In this document: in pieces, positions 7,723-16,327 of the stretch | Position numbering within the stretch: the stretch's first letter is position 1 | How the letters are laid out: each line of letters begins with the position of its first letter | Source of the DNA: an uncultured Oscillospiraceae bacterium | Lineage (GTDB): Bacteria > Bacillota > Clostridia > Oscillospirales > Acutalibacteraceae | NCBI GenBank assembly: GCA_958366985.1 | Contig: CATXDC010000027.1 | Coordinates: forward strand, 1 to 16,743 | Length of the DNA: 16,743 nt | Direction of reading: 5' to 3' | Program-made: the position numbers and the translations under genes | Notes under the pieces: model-generated | What the model saw: the letters and a program-made list of their open reading frames with translations, nothing else | Told to the model about the DNA's origin: nothing | The model's database searches: none

Positions 7723-7757
7723 GTGATACTGACGAGGCTGTGCCTTGTCAATATCAC
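7723..7757 (+). promoter_or_regulatory. Large stem-loop in the relaxase leader
   Basis: A 15-bp stem (7723-7737 with 7743-7757) with a 5-nt loop CTGTG is fully paired if two G-U wobbles are allowed. It lies just downstream of the relaxase promoter, so it would be present in the RNA. It may be part of oriT or a leader-RNA element. There is no T-run after it, so it is not a standard terminator. Confidence 0.55.
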
Positions 7758-7817
7758 TATTGAGTTAAGTAACTTTGACAGCAACCGCTGTGCGAACCAT
7801 CTAACCAGAACTTTTCC

Positions 7818-7866
7818 TTTCAGAAATGCAATTTTCGGCTTTAATTCCGGTTCTGCATTTTTGAAA
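7818..7866 (+). promoter_or_regulatory. Stem-loop just upstream of the relaxase ribosome binding site
   Basis: A 13-bp stem (7818-7830 with 7854-7866, one G-U wobble) encloses a 23-nt loop and ends 8 nt before AAAGGGG at 7875-7881. Its position suggests an influence on translation of the relaxase; the ribosome binding site itself is not in the stem. Confidence 0.45.
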
Positions 7867-7886
7867 ATATTGCGAAAGGGGCTTTT

Positions 7887-9554
7887 ATGTCGGAGCAGAA
7901 AATGTCTATTTCTTTCAGAGTTGACAGCGGAGTTCTCGAACACAATAACCGTGAAATTATCGCCGCAAACGTTGACCCTGCCAGAATAAACGATAACATA
8001 ATATATACACAAATTGACCTGCGGAATTTCTATCATCAGCTTTTTGACGATTCCTTAGCTGAATACAACAGTAAACAGAACCGTGCTGACCGTAAAATTA
8101 CCGATTACTACGAGCACATCAAAAATTCTGGAAAAGGAAAGCTGTTCTATGAGGTAGTTGTGCAGTTCGGAGATATGCAGGAATGCGGATTGAACTCTGA
8201 AAACTGGGAAACTGCGCAGGATATGCTTGATGAATATATGCGAGATTTTGAAAAACGAAATCCGAATCTGAAAGTTTTCAATGCGGTTATGCACCTTGAC
8301 GAGAGTACACCGCACCTACATATAGATTTCGTACCTCTGACGAAAAAGAACCGAAAAGGTCTGCCGGTCAAAAATTCCATGAGCGGTGCTTTGCGTGAGC
8401 AGGGATTTTCCTCATCCAACAAAATGCAGAACGAGTGGACATCCTGGTCTGAGAGCGAACGCTCTTACATGGAGGAAATCTTACATAAACACGGATTGCT
8501 CCGTGATGATAAGAATATCCACCGTGGACATTTGTCAGTTGAAGAATACAAGGTGCTTGCACATCAGGCGCAGAATTTACAGATAATCCAAAACTGCATA
8601 ACAGAGCTGAAAAAGAAAGATAATTGTGAATACACAGCAGAGGAAATTGCTCTCATCAAAAACCAGAACGATTTTCTGCGTTCTGAAATCACCAGGCGCA
8701 ACGAAACTATATCCATGCTCAGCAAGCAGGCTGCGGCTGATTTTATCCCTGTGGATTTCTTTTCAGAGGATAAGCTGCAATATGTTGCCGATGGGCTGCG
8801 CCGTGCAAAAATTCCGTTCGTTGAGGAAAATGCTGCGCTGTATATTCCAAGCTATGCGATGAAAACGGCGAATGCTATTTCATCACATTACAAGCCGTAT
8901 GAAAAAATGCCCTATATCCGTGAACAAATGGCGTTTGACATAGACAGGCTGGTGTATTCATCAGAGAGCATTGACGATTTGTTGGACAAGCTGAAAGAGC
9001 GTGGTTACGAAATCAAGCGTGGAAAGTACATTGCCGTAAAGGCTCAGTCTGCTGAAAGGTTTGTACGGCTGAAATCTCTCGGCGATGAATACCTTACTGC
9101 CAGCCTTGAAAAGAGAATTGCGAACAGGCACGTTTACACCCGCAAGGTGCAGGAACGCATGAATAAAAGCTGTGACATTGAGAAAAAGTTCTGCGCCGCT
9201 ATTCTGAAAACTACTATTGCTATCCGGGATTTCCATATTACACCGAAGAAGTCTATTCAGAAAAAGGTCTACTCCTATACCAACGACGCAAATCTGAACT
9301 ACCTTGTGGGGCAGCTTCAAACTATCGGCGAGTTTGGGCTGACCTCGCGTGACAGCATTTACGAAAAGGCGCAGGAACTTCAGCATACAATTCATGAGCT
9401 TCGTTCTCATGGGGATAATGCTGATATTCAGCAGAATGGTCTGAAAAGGGTTAAGGAGCTGATTAAGGCTTATGAGGATATTGTGGAGGGAAACTATATT
9501 GATAACCTAATTCGTAAGCAAAAAGAAACTAAACATTTAAGAATGCCCACATAA
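7887..9554 (+). CDS. MobV-type relaxase (Mob/Pre family)
   Basis: A 555-residue DNA strand transferase expected to nick at oriT and lead the single strand into a recipient. The N-terminal Mob/Pre domain (about 1-210) shows motif I H19-NNR22, the position of the catalytic histidine in pMV158 MobM, and the metal-binding motif H136-LDESTPH143-LH145. A coiled-coil-like stretch follows (about 220-280). The C-terminal part (about 290-420, with LKERGYEIKRGKYIAVKA and FVRLKSLGDEY) resembles a module I associate with MobP-type relaxases of Clostridia. AAAGGGG lies 5 nt before the ATG. The gene has its own promoter and terminator. No transfer genes accompany it, so the element is mobilizable only. Confidence 0.88.
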   Translation: MSEQKMSISFRVDSGVLEHNNREIIAANVDPARINDNIIYTQIDLRNFYHQLFDDSLAEYNSKQNRADRKITDYYEHIKNSGKGKLFYEVVVQFGDMQECGLNSENWETAQDMLDEYMRDFEKRNPNLKVFNAVMHLDESTPHLHIDFVPLTKKNRKGLPVKNSMSGALREQGFSSSNKMQNEWTSWSESERSYMEEILHKHGLLRDDKNIHRGHLSVEEYKVLAHQAQNLQIIQNCITELKKKDNCEYTAEEIALIKNQNDFLRSEITRRNETISMLSKQAAADFIPVDFFSEDKLQYVADGLRRAKIPFVEENAALYIPSYAMKTANAISSHYKPYEKMPYIREQMAFDIDRLVYSSESIDDLLDKLKERGYEIKRGKYIAVKAQSAERFVRLKSLGDEYLTASLEKRIANRHVYTRKVQERMNKSCDIEKKFCAAILKTTIAIRDFHITPKKSIQKKVYSYTNDANLNYLVGQLQTIGEFGLTSRDSIYEKAQELQHTIHELRSHGDNADIQQNGLKRVKELIKAYEDIVEGNYIDNLIRKQKETKHLRMPT

Positions 9555-9578
9555 AATACCAGTCAGATACCATCACGA

Positions 9579-9621
9579 GTGTCTATTATTGATACATGAA
9601 ATCAATAATAGACACTTTTTT
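9579..9621 (+). terminator. Strong intrinsic terminator after the relaxase gene
   Basis: A perfect 15-bp stem (9579-9593 with 9601-9615) with a 7-nt loop ACATGAA is followed by six T. It insulates the hsd operon from the mob region. Confidence 0.9.
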
Positions 9622-9632
9622 GTAAAAATGTA

Positions 9633-9661
9633 TTGATTCTTTCCCCCTATTGTGATATAAT
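9633..9661 (+). promoter_or_regulatory. Promoter of the hsd operon
   Basis: TTGATT (9633-9638) and TATAAT (9656-9661) are 17 bp apart, right after the terminator and about 60 bp before hsdM. No operator or controller-protein gene is seen. Confidence 0.75.
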
Positions 9662-9724
9662 TTAATAAATAACATCTAAAATATGACATATCATTGCATT
9701 TGATATAAACAGGAGGACATGGCG

Positions 9725-11233
9725 ATGAGCGACAAAAATAACGCAAACATCGGCTTTGAAAAACAGATTTGGGACGCCGCTTGCGTTCTATGGGGACATA
9801 TCCCTGCGGCTGAATACAGAAAAGTAATAGTTGGATTAATTTTCCTGAGATATATTTCAAGCGCATTTGAGCGCAAGTTTAATGAGCTTGTAGCAGTCGG
9901 TGACGGTTTTGAAGATGATAAAGACGCATATCTAGCTGATAACATTTTCTTCGTTCCTGAGCAGGCACGATGGAGTACAATCTCTGCCGCTGCCCATACC
10001 CCGGAAATAGGTGCTGTTATCGACGACGCCATGAGAGCTATTGAAGCTGAGAATAAATCGCTCAAAAATGTTCTTCCGAAAAATTATGCAAATCCCGATT
10101 TGGACAAACGCGTGTTGGGCGATGTAGTTGATATATTTACCAACAATATGGATATGGACGATACAGACGACAGCAAGGACTTGCTTGGTCGCACCTATGA
10201 ATACTGCATTGCACAGTTTGCAGCACATGAGGGTGTAAAGGGCGGCGAATTCTATACTCCGTCAAGTATCGTAAAAACTATCGTATCCATACTCAAGCCA
10301 TTTGATAACTGTCGAGTTTACGACCCCTGCTGCGGATCCGGAGGTATGTTTGTACAGTCGGTAAAGTTTATAAAGGCTCACAGTAATAACCGCGGTGAAG
10401 TGTCTGTTTACGGTCAGGAATCCAACGCTGATACATGGAAAATGGCAAAGATGAACATGGCTATCCGTGGTATTGACGCGGATTTCGGTCTGTATCACGC
10501 TGATACATTCTTCAATGATTTACACAAGTCATTAAAAGCTGATTTCATAATGGCTAATCCCCCGTTCAACCTTTCAAATTGGGGACAGGACAAGCTGATT
10601 GACGATGTCCGGTGGAAGTACGGCGTTCCACCTGCCGGAAATGCTAACTATGCTTGGATACAGCACATGATACACCACCTTGCGCCGAACGGCAAAATTG
10701 GTCTGGTGCTTGCTAATGGGGCGCTCTCTACACAATCCAGCGGCGAGGGAGAAATACGCAAACGCATAATTGAAGCTGATTTAGTTGAGGGCATTGTTGC
10801 TATGCCTACACAGCTATTTTACAGCGTTACTATACCTGTTACACTTTGGTTTATCTCAAAGAATAAGCAGCAGAAAGGCAAAACTCTGTTCATAGACGCT
10901 CGCAATATGGGCTATATGGTTGACCGCAAGCATAGAGATTTGACCGACGAGGATATTCAGAAACTAGCTGATACTTTTGAAAGTTTCCAGAATGGAACCC
11001 TTGGAGATGTAAAGGGGTTCTGCGCTGCCGTAACAACAGATGATATTGCAAAGCAGGACTATATTTTAACGCCTGGTCGCTACGTCGGAATAGAGGAACA
11101 TGAAGACGATGGTGAGCCTTTCGATGAGAAAATGACAAGGCTCACTTCCGAGCTGTCGGATATGTTTGCTAAATCACACGAATTGGAAGAAGAAATCCGT
11201 AAGAAACTGGGGGCGATTGGGTATAAAGTGTAA
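9725..11233 (+). CDS. hsdM: Type I restriction-modification system methyltransferase subunit
   Basis: A 502-residue adenine-N6 methyltransferase that, with HsdS, forms the modification enzyme and, with HsdR, the restriction complex. The N-terminal helical HsdM-N domain (about 8-140) is followed by the SAM-binding core with motif I D200-PCCGSGG and catalytic motif IV N278-PPF281; KGGEFYTPSSIV just before motif I is typical of HsdM. The length is normal and the frame intact. Of two close ATGs, 9725 is preferred: AGGAGG at 9711-9716 is 8 nt from it but only 2 nt from the ATG at 9719. Its end overlaps the probable hsdS start. Confidence 0.95.
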   Translation: MSDKNNANIGFEKQIWDAACVLWGHIPAAEYRKVIVGLIFLRYISSAFERKFNELVAVGDGFEDDKDAYLADNIFFVPEQARWSTISAAAHTPEIGAVIDDAMRAIEAENKSLKNVLPKNYANPDLDKRVLGDVVDIFTNNMDMDDTDDSKDLLGRTYEYCIAQFAAHEGVKGGEFYTPSSIVKTIVSILKPFDNCRVYDPCCGSGGMFVQSVKFIKAHSNNRGEVSVYGQESNADTWKMAKMNMAIRGIDADFGLYHADTFFNDLHKSLKADFIMANPPFNLSNWGQDKLIDDVRWKYGVPPAGNANYAWIQHMIHHLAPNGKIGLVLANGALSTQSSGEGEIRKRIIEADLVEGIVAMPTQLFYSVTIPVTLWFISKNKQQKGKTLFIDARNMGYMVDRKHRDLTDEDIQKLADTFESFQNGTLGDVKGFCAAVTTDDIAKQDYILTPGRYVGIEEHEDDGEPFDEKMTRLTSELSDMFAKSHELEEEIRKKLGAIGYKV

Positions 11234-12368
11234 ACTGAACGATATTTGTTCCTTTGCAAATGAAAAGATTGATGTGGCTTTATTATCGAAAACCTCTTAC
11301 ATATCCACAGAGAATATGTTGCCTAACAAGGCTGGAATAACAACGGCTACATCTCTCCCAACAGTAAATCAAACTCAAGCATTTAAGTCAAATGATGTTC
11401 TAATTTCAAATATCCGTCCTTATTTTAAGAAAATATGGTACGCAACATTTGACGGAGGTTGCTCAAATGATGTTCTTGTGTTAAGAGCGAACGCCGACAT
11501 AGACCCGCATTATCTTTATTATCTACTCGCTGATGATGTTTTCTTTGATTATGCTACTGCTACTGCAAAGGGAACTAAAATGCCAAGGGGCGACAAGGCA
11601 GCAATTATGAAATTCGAGGTCAATGTATATGACATTGCTGTTCAAAGGAAAATTGTTTCATTGTTAGCTGATATAGATGCGAAAATTGCTCTTAATAATG
11701 ATATAAACTGTAATTTAGAGCAGCAAGCACTTTGTATATATGCGTCATTAATTGAAGATAAACCTAAAAATGGTTGTATAGGTGATTACTGTGCCCTTAA
11801 ATCCGGCTTTGCATTCAAAAGTAAGTGGTGGCAAGATTCAGGTGTTCCCGTTGTGAAAATTGGTTCCATAAATCAGGATTATCTAAGTCTGGCAGACTGC
11901 TCTTATGTCTCTGAAGACAAAGTAGCACTCGCAAAAGACTTTATCGTTTCGGGCGGTGACCTTCTAATTGCAATGACTGGAGCTACCATCGGTAAATTTA
12001 CCATGGTGCCCAAAGCAACTAAAACAATACTGGTTAATCAGCGCGTTGGAAAATTTTTTCTTGGCGATAATCCCATTAATAGAGTTCCATTCATATATAG
12101 CACCCTCAAACAGCCCGATATAATCACAGATATCATCAATCGTGGACAAGGAAGTGCGCAGCCTAATATAAGTGCCTCAGACATATTGTCTATACCTTGT
12201 GTCATTCCTCAGCAAACGGAGATAAATGTCTTCAACGAACAAACTACTCCCATGTTTGAACTAATAATCAATAATCAATATGAGAATCAACGTCTTGCCG
12301 TTCTCCGTGACACTCTCCTGCCAAAACTGATGAATGGAGAGATTGACGTATCAGAGGTCAAGATTTAG
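11217..12368 (+). CDS. hsdS: Type I restriction-modification system specificity subunit
   Basis: About 383 residues that choose the DNA target. Two target-recognition domains are visible: TRD1 (ISTENMLPNKAGI, NDVLISNIRPYFKKI, then KGTKMPRGDKAAIM) and TRD2 (LKSGFAFKSKWW, GDLLIAMTGATIGKF, then SAQPNISASDI). Each ends in a helical spacer (IVSLLADIDAKIALNNDIN, then RLAVLRDTLLPKLMNGEI). The recognised site should be bipartite. No ATG lies in the right place; a TTG at 11217 behind GGGGG gives a 17-bp overlap with hsdM and the usual short N-terminus. An upstream TTG at 11166 would add 17 residues read out of frame through hsdM and is less likely. Confidence 0.92.
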   Translation: MGIKCKLNDICSFANEKIDVALLSKTSYISTENMLPNKAGITTATSLPTVNQTQAFKSNDVLISNIRPYFKKIWYATFDGGCSNDVLVLRANADIDPHYLYYLLADDVFFDYATATAKGTKMPRGDKAAIMKFEVNVYDIAVQRKIVSLLADIDAKIALNNDINCNLEQQALCIYASLIEDKPKNGCIGDYCALKSGFAFKSKWWQDSGVPVVKIGSINQDYLSLADCSYVSEDKVALAKDFIVSGGDLLIAMTGATIGKFTMVPKATKTILVNQRVGKFFLGDNPINRVPFIYSTLKQPDIITDIINRGQGSAQPNISASDILSIPCVIPQQTEINVFNEQTTPMFELIINNQYENQRLAVLRDTLLPKLMNGEIDVSEVKI

Positions 12369-12412
12369 GCGATTTGCAAGCGTAAATTTTCATTTATGTT
12401 AGGAGGTGTCTT

Positions 12413-13219
12413 ATGATATTTGGTGAGAATGAAGCAGATATTATAGAGCATCTGCAATTATTCTATATAACGGGATTACAAAGAATTGCTCTACTCCCTA
12501 CGCCAACTCCTGAATTGGAGAGCATTTTAGATAAAGTATGTAATCAAGACAATTGGGATAATTGGATTGATTCTTCCGGAAAATCAGCCCCTCCGCCTGA
12601 TTTTTACTCTGACGAGTACAAAATCATGATGGACGTTATGCGCGTGAACGATCATGAGCATAAAGGTAAAAAAGGCAAGCTGTATAATCCCTCAATAGCT
12701 CATGAAAGGCAAATGTTTAAGGAACTGGAGCAATCGGGTATATTAAATCAATTTCCTAATGCAAGAGTATTCCTAAACGGCGATACACAACTTTCGACAC
12801 ATGAAGATCATAATTATAATCTATACTTGAAATGCTTTCAGCGTGTTATTTCAAAACATATTGACAGCATTCCATTATACAAAGAAAATCATCCGGGCTA
12901 TAAAGTGATATTCCTCGTGTTCGATGAATCATCAGCCTATTTTGAATCAGAACAGGTTATTGATACTAAAAAGCAAATGCGCAAAGGTGACGGAATGAGT
13001 GGTCGTCCTCACTTTCATTTTATAGATAAGGCTTTCCTTGAAGCATTCTATAATAAAGGTATCGACTACTTGTTTTGGTACACTCCGTATAAACTATTTG
13101 AACATATTACTCCGCCGCTTGAACTACCCACCTTATGTGTGTATGATTTATCAGTAAAACCATTTCCACATCAAACATATAAATACGATAATTGCAGAAT
13201 GTCAAGCGTAGAGATATAA
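12413..13219 (+). CDS. Uncharacterised protein encoded inside the hsd operon
   Basis: I do not recognise this 268-residue protein. It has no signal peptide, membrane segment, Walker motif or cysteine cluster. It is rich in aromatic and acidic residues. Visible landmarks: a proline-rich APPPDFYSDEY (59-69) before MMDVMRV (72-78), a hydrophobic strand YKVIFLVFDESSAYFE (163-178), RPHFHFIDKAFLEAF (198-212) and GIDYLFWYTPYKLF (216-229). The alternation of strands and helices suggests one alpha/beta domain, and P62-D63 before D74 faintly recalls PD-(D/E)XK folds, but no catalytic lysine follows. It has its own AGGAGGTG, sits 44 bp after hsdS and 15 bp before hsdR, on the same strand, so it is very probably made with the R-M subunits. 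A control, accessory or anti-phage backup role is inference from position. Confidence 0.85.
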   Translation: MIFGENEADIIEHLQLFYITGLQRIALLPTPTPELESILDKVCNQDNWDNWIDSSGKSAPPPDFYSDEYKIMMDVMRVNDHEHKGKKGKLYNPSIAHERQMFKELEQSGILNQFPNARVFLNGDTQLSTHEDHNYNLYLKCFQRVISKHIDSIPLYKENHPGYKVIFLVFDESSAYFESEQVIDTKKQMRKGDGMSGRPHFHFIDKAFLEAFYNKGIDYLFWYTPYKLFEHITPPLELPTLCVYDLSVKPFPHQTYKYDNCRMSSVEI

Positions 13220-13234
13220 AGGAGCTGATAGAAT

Positions 13235-16200
13235 ATGCCCTACACCGAAGCCAACTATGAAAACGCAATCATAGACCTATTCCAAAGCAACATGGGATAT
13301 GACTATGTATACGGTCCGGACATAGACCGAAACTTTTCATCTCCGCTTTATGATGATGTTTTGGAGGAAAGTTTACGCCGCCTTAATCCTAAAGCGCCGT
13401 ATGACGCTATTCAGGACGCATTGCTTAAACTCCGCAATTTTGAAAACGGCGAGCTAGTCCAGAAGAACGTTGTATTTATGGACTATCTCCAGAACGGCGT
13501 TCCTGTTCGCTATACAGAAAAAGGCGAGGAGCGCTCTACTATCGTTTATCTTGCGGACTATGAGAACACAGCTAACAACTCCTTTATCATCGCAAATCAA
13601 TGGACAATCGTTGAGAACGCAGAAAAGCGCCCAGATGTTATTGTTTTTCTGAACGGCCTTCCTGTTGCTGTGTTTGAACTGAAATCTCCCTCCCGTGAGG
13701 AAACTGACGCTTCCGAAGCGTATTTACAGCTCCGCAACTATATGTACGATATTCCCTCTTTGTTTATCTACAACGCTATCCTCGTTATGTCTGACCAGCT
13801 TACGTCTAAAGCCGGAACAATCACCTCCGGAGAGGATAGATTTATGGAGTGGAAAACAACGGACGGAAACTACGAAAACACACAGTATGCTCAATTTGAC
13901 ACGTTTTTTGAGGGTATATTCCAAAAAGAACGCCTTCTTGATATTATCAAGAACTTTATCTGCTTCTCCGATGACGGCACGAAAGAAATTAAGATACTTG
14001 CAGGCTATCATCAGTATTTTGCAGTTAAGAAAGCGATTGAGTCCACGAAAAAAGCTACTGTTACCGATGGTAAGGGCGGCGTGTTCTGGCATACGCAGGG
14101 CAGCGGAAAATCGCTGTCTATGGTGTTCTATGCTCATTTGCTTCAAAGTGCGCTCAACAGCCCCACTATCGTTGTAATGACGGACAGAAATGATCTTGAC
14201 GACCAGCTGTTCGGTCAGTTCGCAAAGTGCAAGTCATTTTTGCGACAGGATCCCATTCACGCAGAAAGCCGTGAACACCTGAAATCATTACTTGCAGGAC
14301 GAAAGGCAAATGGCATAATTTTCACCACTATGCAGAAATTTGAGGAAGCTGATGAAGCACTCTCCGAGCGCAGAAATATTGTCGTTATGGCTGACGAAGC
14401 TCACCGTGGACAGTATGGTCTTGCCGAAAGCGTTGAAGCCGAAACTGGTAAACTGAAATACGGAACCGCCCGTATCATCAGAAATAATCTGCCAAATGCA
14501 ACATACATAGGCTTTACAGGTACACCTATATCTTCCAAAGACAAAAGTACCCGCGAGGTATTCGGTGATTACATTGATATTTATGATATGACGCAGGCGG
14601 TAGAGGACGGCGCGACACGCCCTGTTTATTATGAAAGCCGTGTCGTAAAACTCAAGCTCGATGAAAATACTTTGAGAACGATCGATAAGGAATACGACCT
14701 GATGGCTGCACAAGCTGATCAAGGTGTTATCGAACAGAGTAAGCATGAACTGAGCCGAATGGAAGCTATCCTCGGAAATGACGCTACCATTAACACACTT
14801 GTCACCGACATTCTCGACCACTACGAAAACAACAGAGAAAATCTCCTAACAGGAAAAGCTATGATTGTTGCGTATTCACGGGAAATTGCAATGAAAATCT
14901 ACCACAGAATACTTGAAATTCACCCCGATTGGACGGAAAAAGTTGCCGTTGTTATGACATCAAGCAACAAAGACCCCGAAGAATGGCGTGATGTTATTGG
15001 CAACAAGGCTCACAAGAACGAGCTTGCCAAAAAATTCAAAGATAACAACAGTCCTCTGAAAATCGCTATTGTAGTTGATATGTGGCTTACAGGCTTTGAC
15101 GTTCCCTCGCTGGCTACTATGTATGTATATAAGCCTATGAGCGGTTATAATCTTATGCAGGCTATCGCAAGAGTAAACCGTGTATTCCGTGACAAGGAGG
15201 GCGGTCTTGTAGTTGACTATGTAGGTATTGCTACCGCTCTGAAACAGGCTATGAACGACTATACCGTTCGTGACAGGAAGAATTATGGCGATACAGATGT
15301 CGGAAAGGTTGCTTATCCGAAATTTCTTGAAAAGCTCTCACGCTGCCAAGACCTATTTCACGGCTATGATTATCACTCTTTCAATACGGGCAGCGACCTT
15401 GACCGTGCCAAAACTATCAGCGGCGCAGTAAACTTTATCATAGCTCCTGCAAGAGAGGGAGATAAAGAGGAGTTCCTAAAAGAAGCGCTTATGCTACATC
15501 AGTCCCTTTCTCTCTGCTCCTCATTAGTAGATGAGCAGCTCCGCATTGAAGCTGCGTTCTTTGAAGCCGTCCGCGTTCTGGTTATGAGAATTTCAAATCA
15601 AGGCAGCGGAGGTAAAACAATTTCACTGCCCGAAATGAACGCTCGTATCAACGAACTGCTGAAGCACAGCATAAAGAGCGACGGAGTAATCAATCTTTTC
15701 TCCGATGTGAAAGAGGAATTCTCTCTGTTCGACCCGAAATTCCTTGAAGATGTGGCAAAGATGAAAGAAAAAAATCTCGCTGTTGAACTGCTGAAAAAGC
15801 TCATTGCGGAGCAAATACATATTTACCGCCGCACGAATGTGGTAAAGTCGGAAAAATTCTCTGAAATCATTCAGCGCACGATGAACGCTTACCTTAATGG
15901 AATGCTCACGAACGAACAGGTAATCGAAGAACTCATGAAAATGGCAAAGGACATTGCCAATGCCACAAAAGCAGGACAAGAAATGGGATTAACTGCTGAC
16001 GAGCTGGCATTCTACGACGCCCTCACCAAGCCGCAGGCAGTAAAGGACTTTTATGAAAACTCTGAGCTGATTGCGATAACGAAAGAGCTTACCGAAACCC
16101 TCCGTAAGAACAAGAGCATTGACTGGCAGAAGAAAGATTCAGCAAGAGCTAGAATGCGTATGCTGATCAAGAAGCTGCTAAAAAGTCATCGTTACCCACC

Positions 16201-16273
16201 TGAGGGAATGGAAGATGCAGTGCAGACAGTCATGACGCAGTGTGAATTGTGGACGGATAACGTATTCGATTAA
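13235..16273 (+). CDS. hsdR: Type I restriction-modification system endonuclease/translocase subunit
   Basis: A 1012-residue restriction subunit, the normal length for the family. The N-terminal PD-(D/E)XK nuclease has D134 and E148-L-K150. The SF2 motor has Walker A G289-SGKS293, the DEAH box D387-EAH390, motif III (IGFTGTP), motif V (WLTGFDVPS, G620) and motif VI (QAIARVNR, Q642-R649), which together drive DNA translocation before cutting. The C-terminal helical region (about 720-1000) should contact HsdM-HsdS. AAAGGAG lies about 10 nt before the ATG. All catalytic residues are present, so the system looks active. No terminator with a T-run is seen directly after the stop. Confidence 0.95.
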   Translation: MPYTEANYENAIIDLFQSNMGYDYVYGPDIDRNFSSPLYDDVLEESLRRLNPKAPYDAIQDALLKLRNFENGELVQKNVVFMDYLQNGVPVRYTEKGEERSTIVYLADYENTANNSFIIANQWTIVENAEKRPDVIVFLNGLPVAVFELKSPSREETDASEAYLQLRNYMYDIPSLFIYNAILVMSDQLTSKAGTITSGEDRFMEWKTTDGNYENTQYAQFDTFFEGIFQKERLLDIIKNFICFSDDGTKEIKILAGYHQYFAVKKAIESTKKATVTDGKGGVFWHTQGSGKSLSMVFYAHLLQSALNSPTIVVMTDRNDLDDQLFGQFAKCKSFLRQDPIHAESREHLKSLLAGRKANGIIFTTMQKFEEADEALSERRNIVVMADEAHRGQYGLAESVEAETGKLKYGTARIIRNNLPNATYIGFTGTPISSKDKSTREVFGDYIDIYDMTQAVEDGATRPVYYESRVVKLKLDENTLRTIDKEYDLMAAQADQGVIEQSKHELSRMEAILGNDATINTLVTDILDHYENNRENLLTGKAMIVAYSREIAMKIYHRILEIHPDWTEKVAVVMTSSNKDPEEWRDVIGNKAHKNELAKKFKDNNSPLKIAIVVDMWLTGFDVPSLATMYVYKPMSGYNLMQAIARVNRVFRDKEGGLVVDYVGIATALKQAMNDYTVRDRKNYGDTDVGKVAYPKFLEKLSRCQDLFHGYDYHSFNTGSDLDRAKTISGAVNFIIAPAREGDKEEFLKEALMLHQSLSLCSSLVDEQLRIEAAFFEAVRVLVMRISNQGSGGKTISLPEMNARINELLKHSIKSDGVINLFSDVKEEFSLFDPKFLEDVAKMKEKNLAVELLKKLIAEQIHIYRRTNVVKSEKFSEIIQRTMNAYLNGMLTNEQVIEELMKMAKDIANATKAGQEMGLTADELAFYDALTKPQAVKDFYENSELIAITKELTETLRKNKSIDWQKKDSARARMRMLIKKLLKSHRYPPEGMEDAVQTVMTQCELWTDNVFD

Positions 16274-16327
16274 CAGAAATTTGAATTATATGCCATCATA
16301 ACTCACGCTAAAAAATAGAAATTCCGC

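Larger units (their letters stand above)
7608..7757. other. Candidate origin of transfer (oriT) upstream of the relaxase
   Basis: This gene-free stretch contains two near-identical palindromes, GCGATTCTCGC (7615-7625) and GCGATTTTCGC (7640-7650), exactly 25 bp apart. An inverted repeat TCAGGG/CCCTGA (7697-7702 and 7711-7716) follows, with TATACTCT in its loop, then a 15-bp stem (7723-7737 with 7743-7757). Clustered inverted repeats directly upstream of a MobV relaxase are where oriT usually lies; in pMV158 the MobM nick region also contains a TATACT. No nick site can be assigned from sequence alone. Confidence 0.45.

Noticed and set aside
7723..7757. Intrinsic terminator in the relaxase leader
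   Set aside because: The stem is strong but no T-run follows, and it lies downstream of a promoter that must read through it.
9719..9724. hsdM start at the ATG at 9719
   Set aside because: It leaves only 2 nt after AGGAGG; the ATG at 9725, 8 nt away, fits ribosome spacing better.
12413..13219. PD-(D/E)XK nuclease assignment for the unknown hsd-linked protein
   Set aside because: P62-D63 and D74 are present but the expected (D/E)-x-K is missing, so I would not claim catalysis.
14288..14821. Minus-strand open frame of 177 codons
   Set aside because: Antisense to the hsdR motor domain, with no ribosome binding site or recognisable motif.
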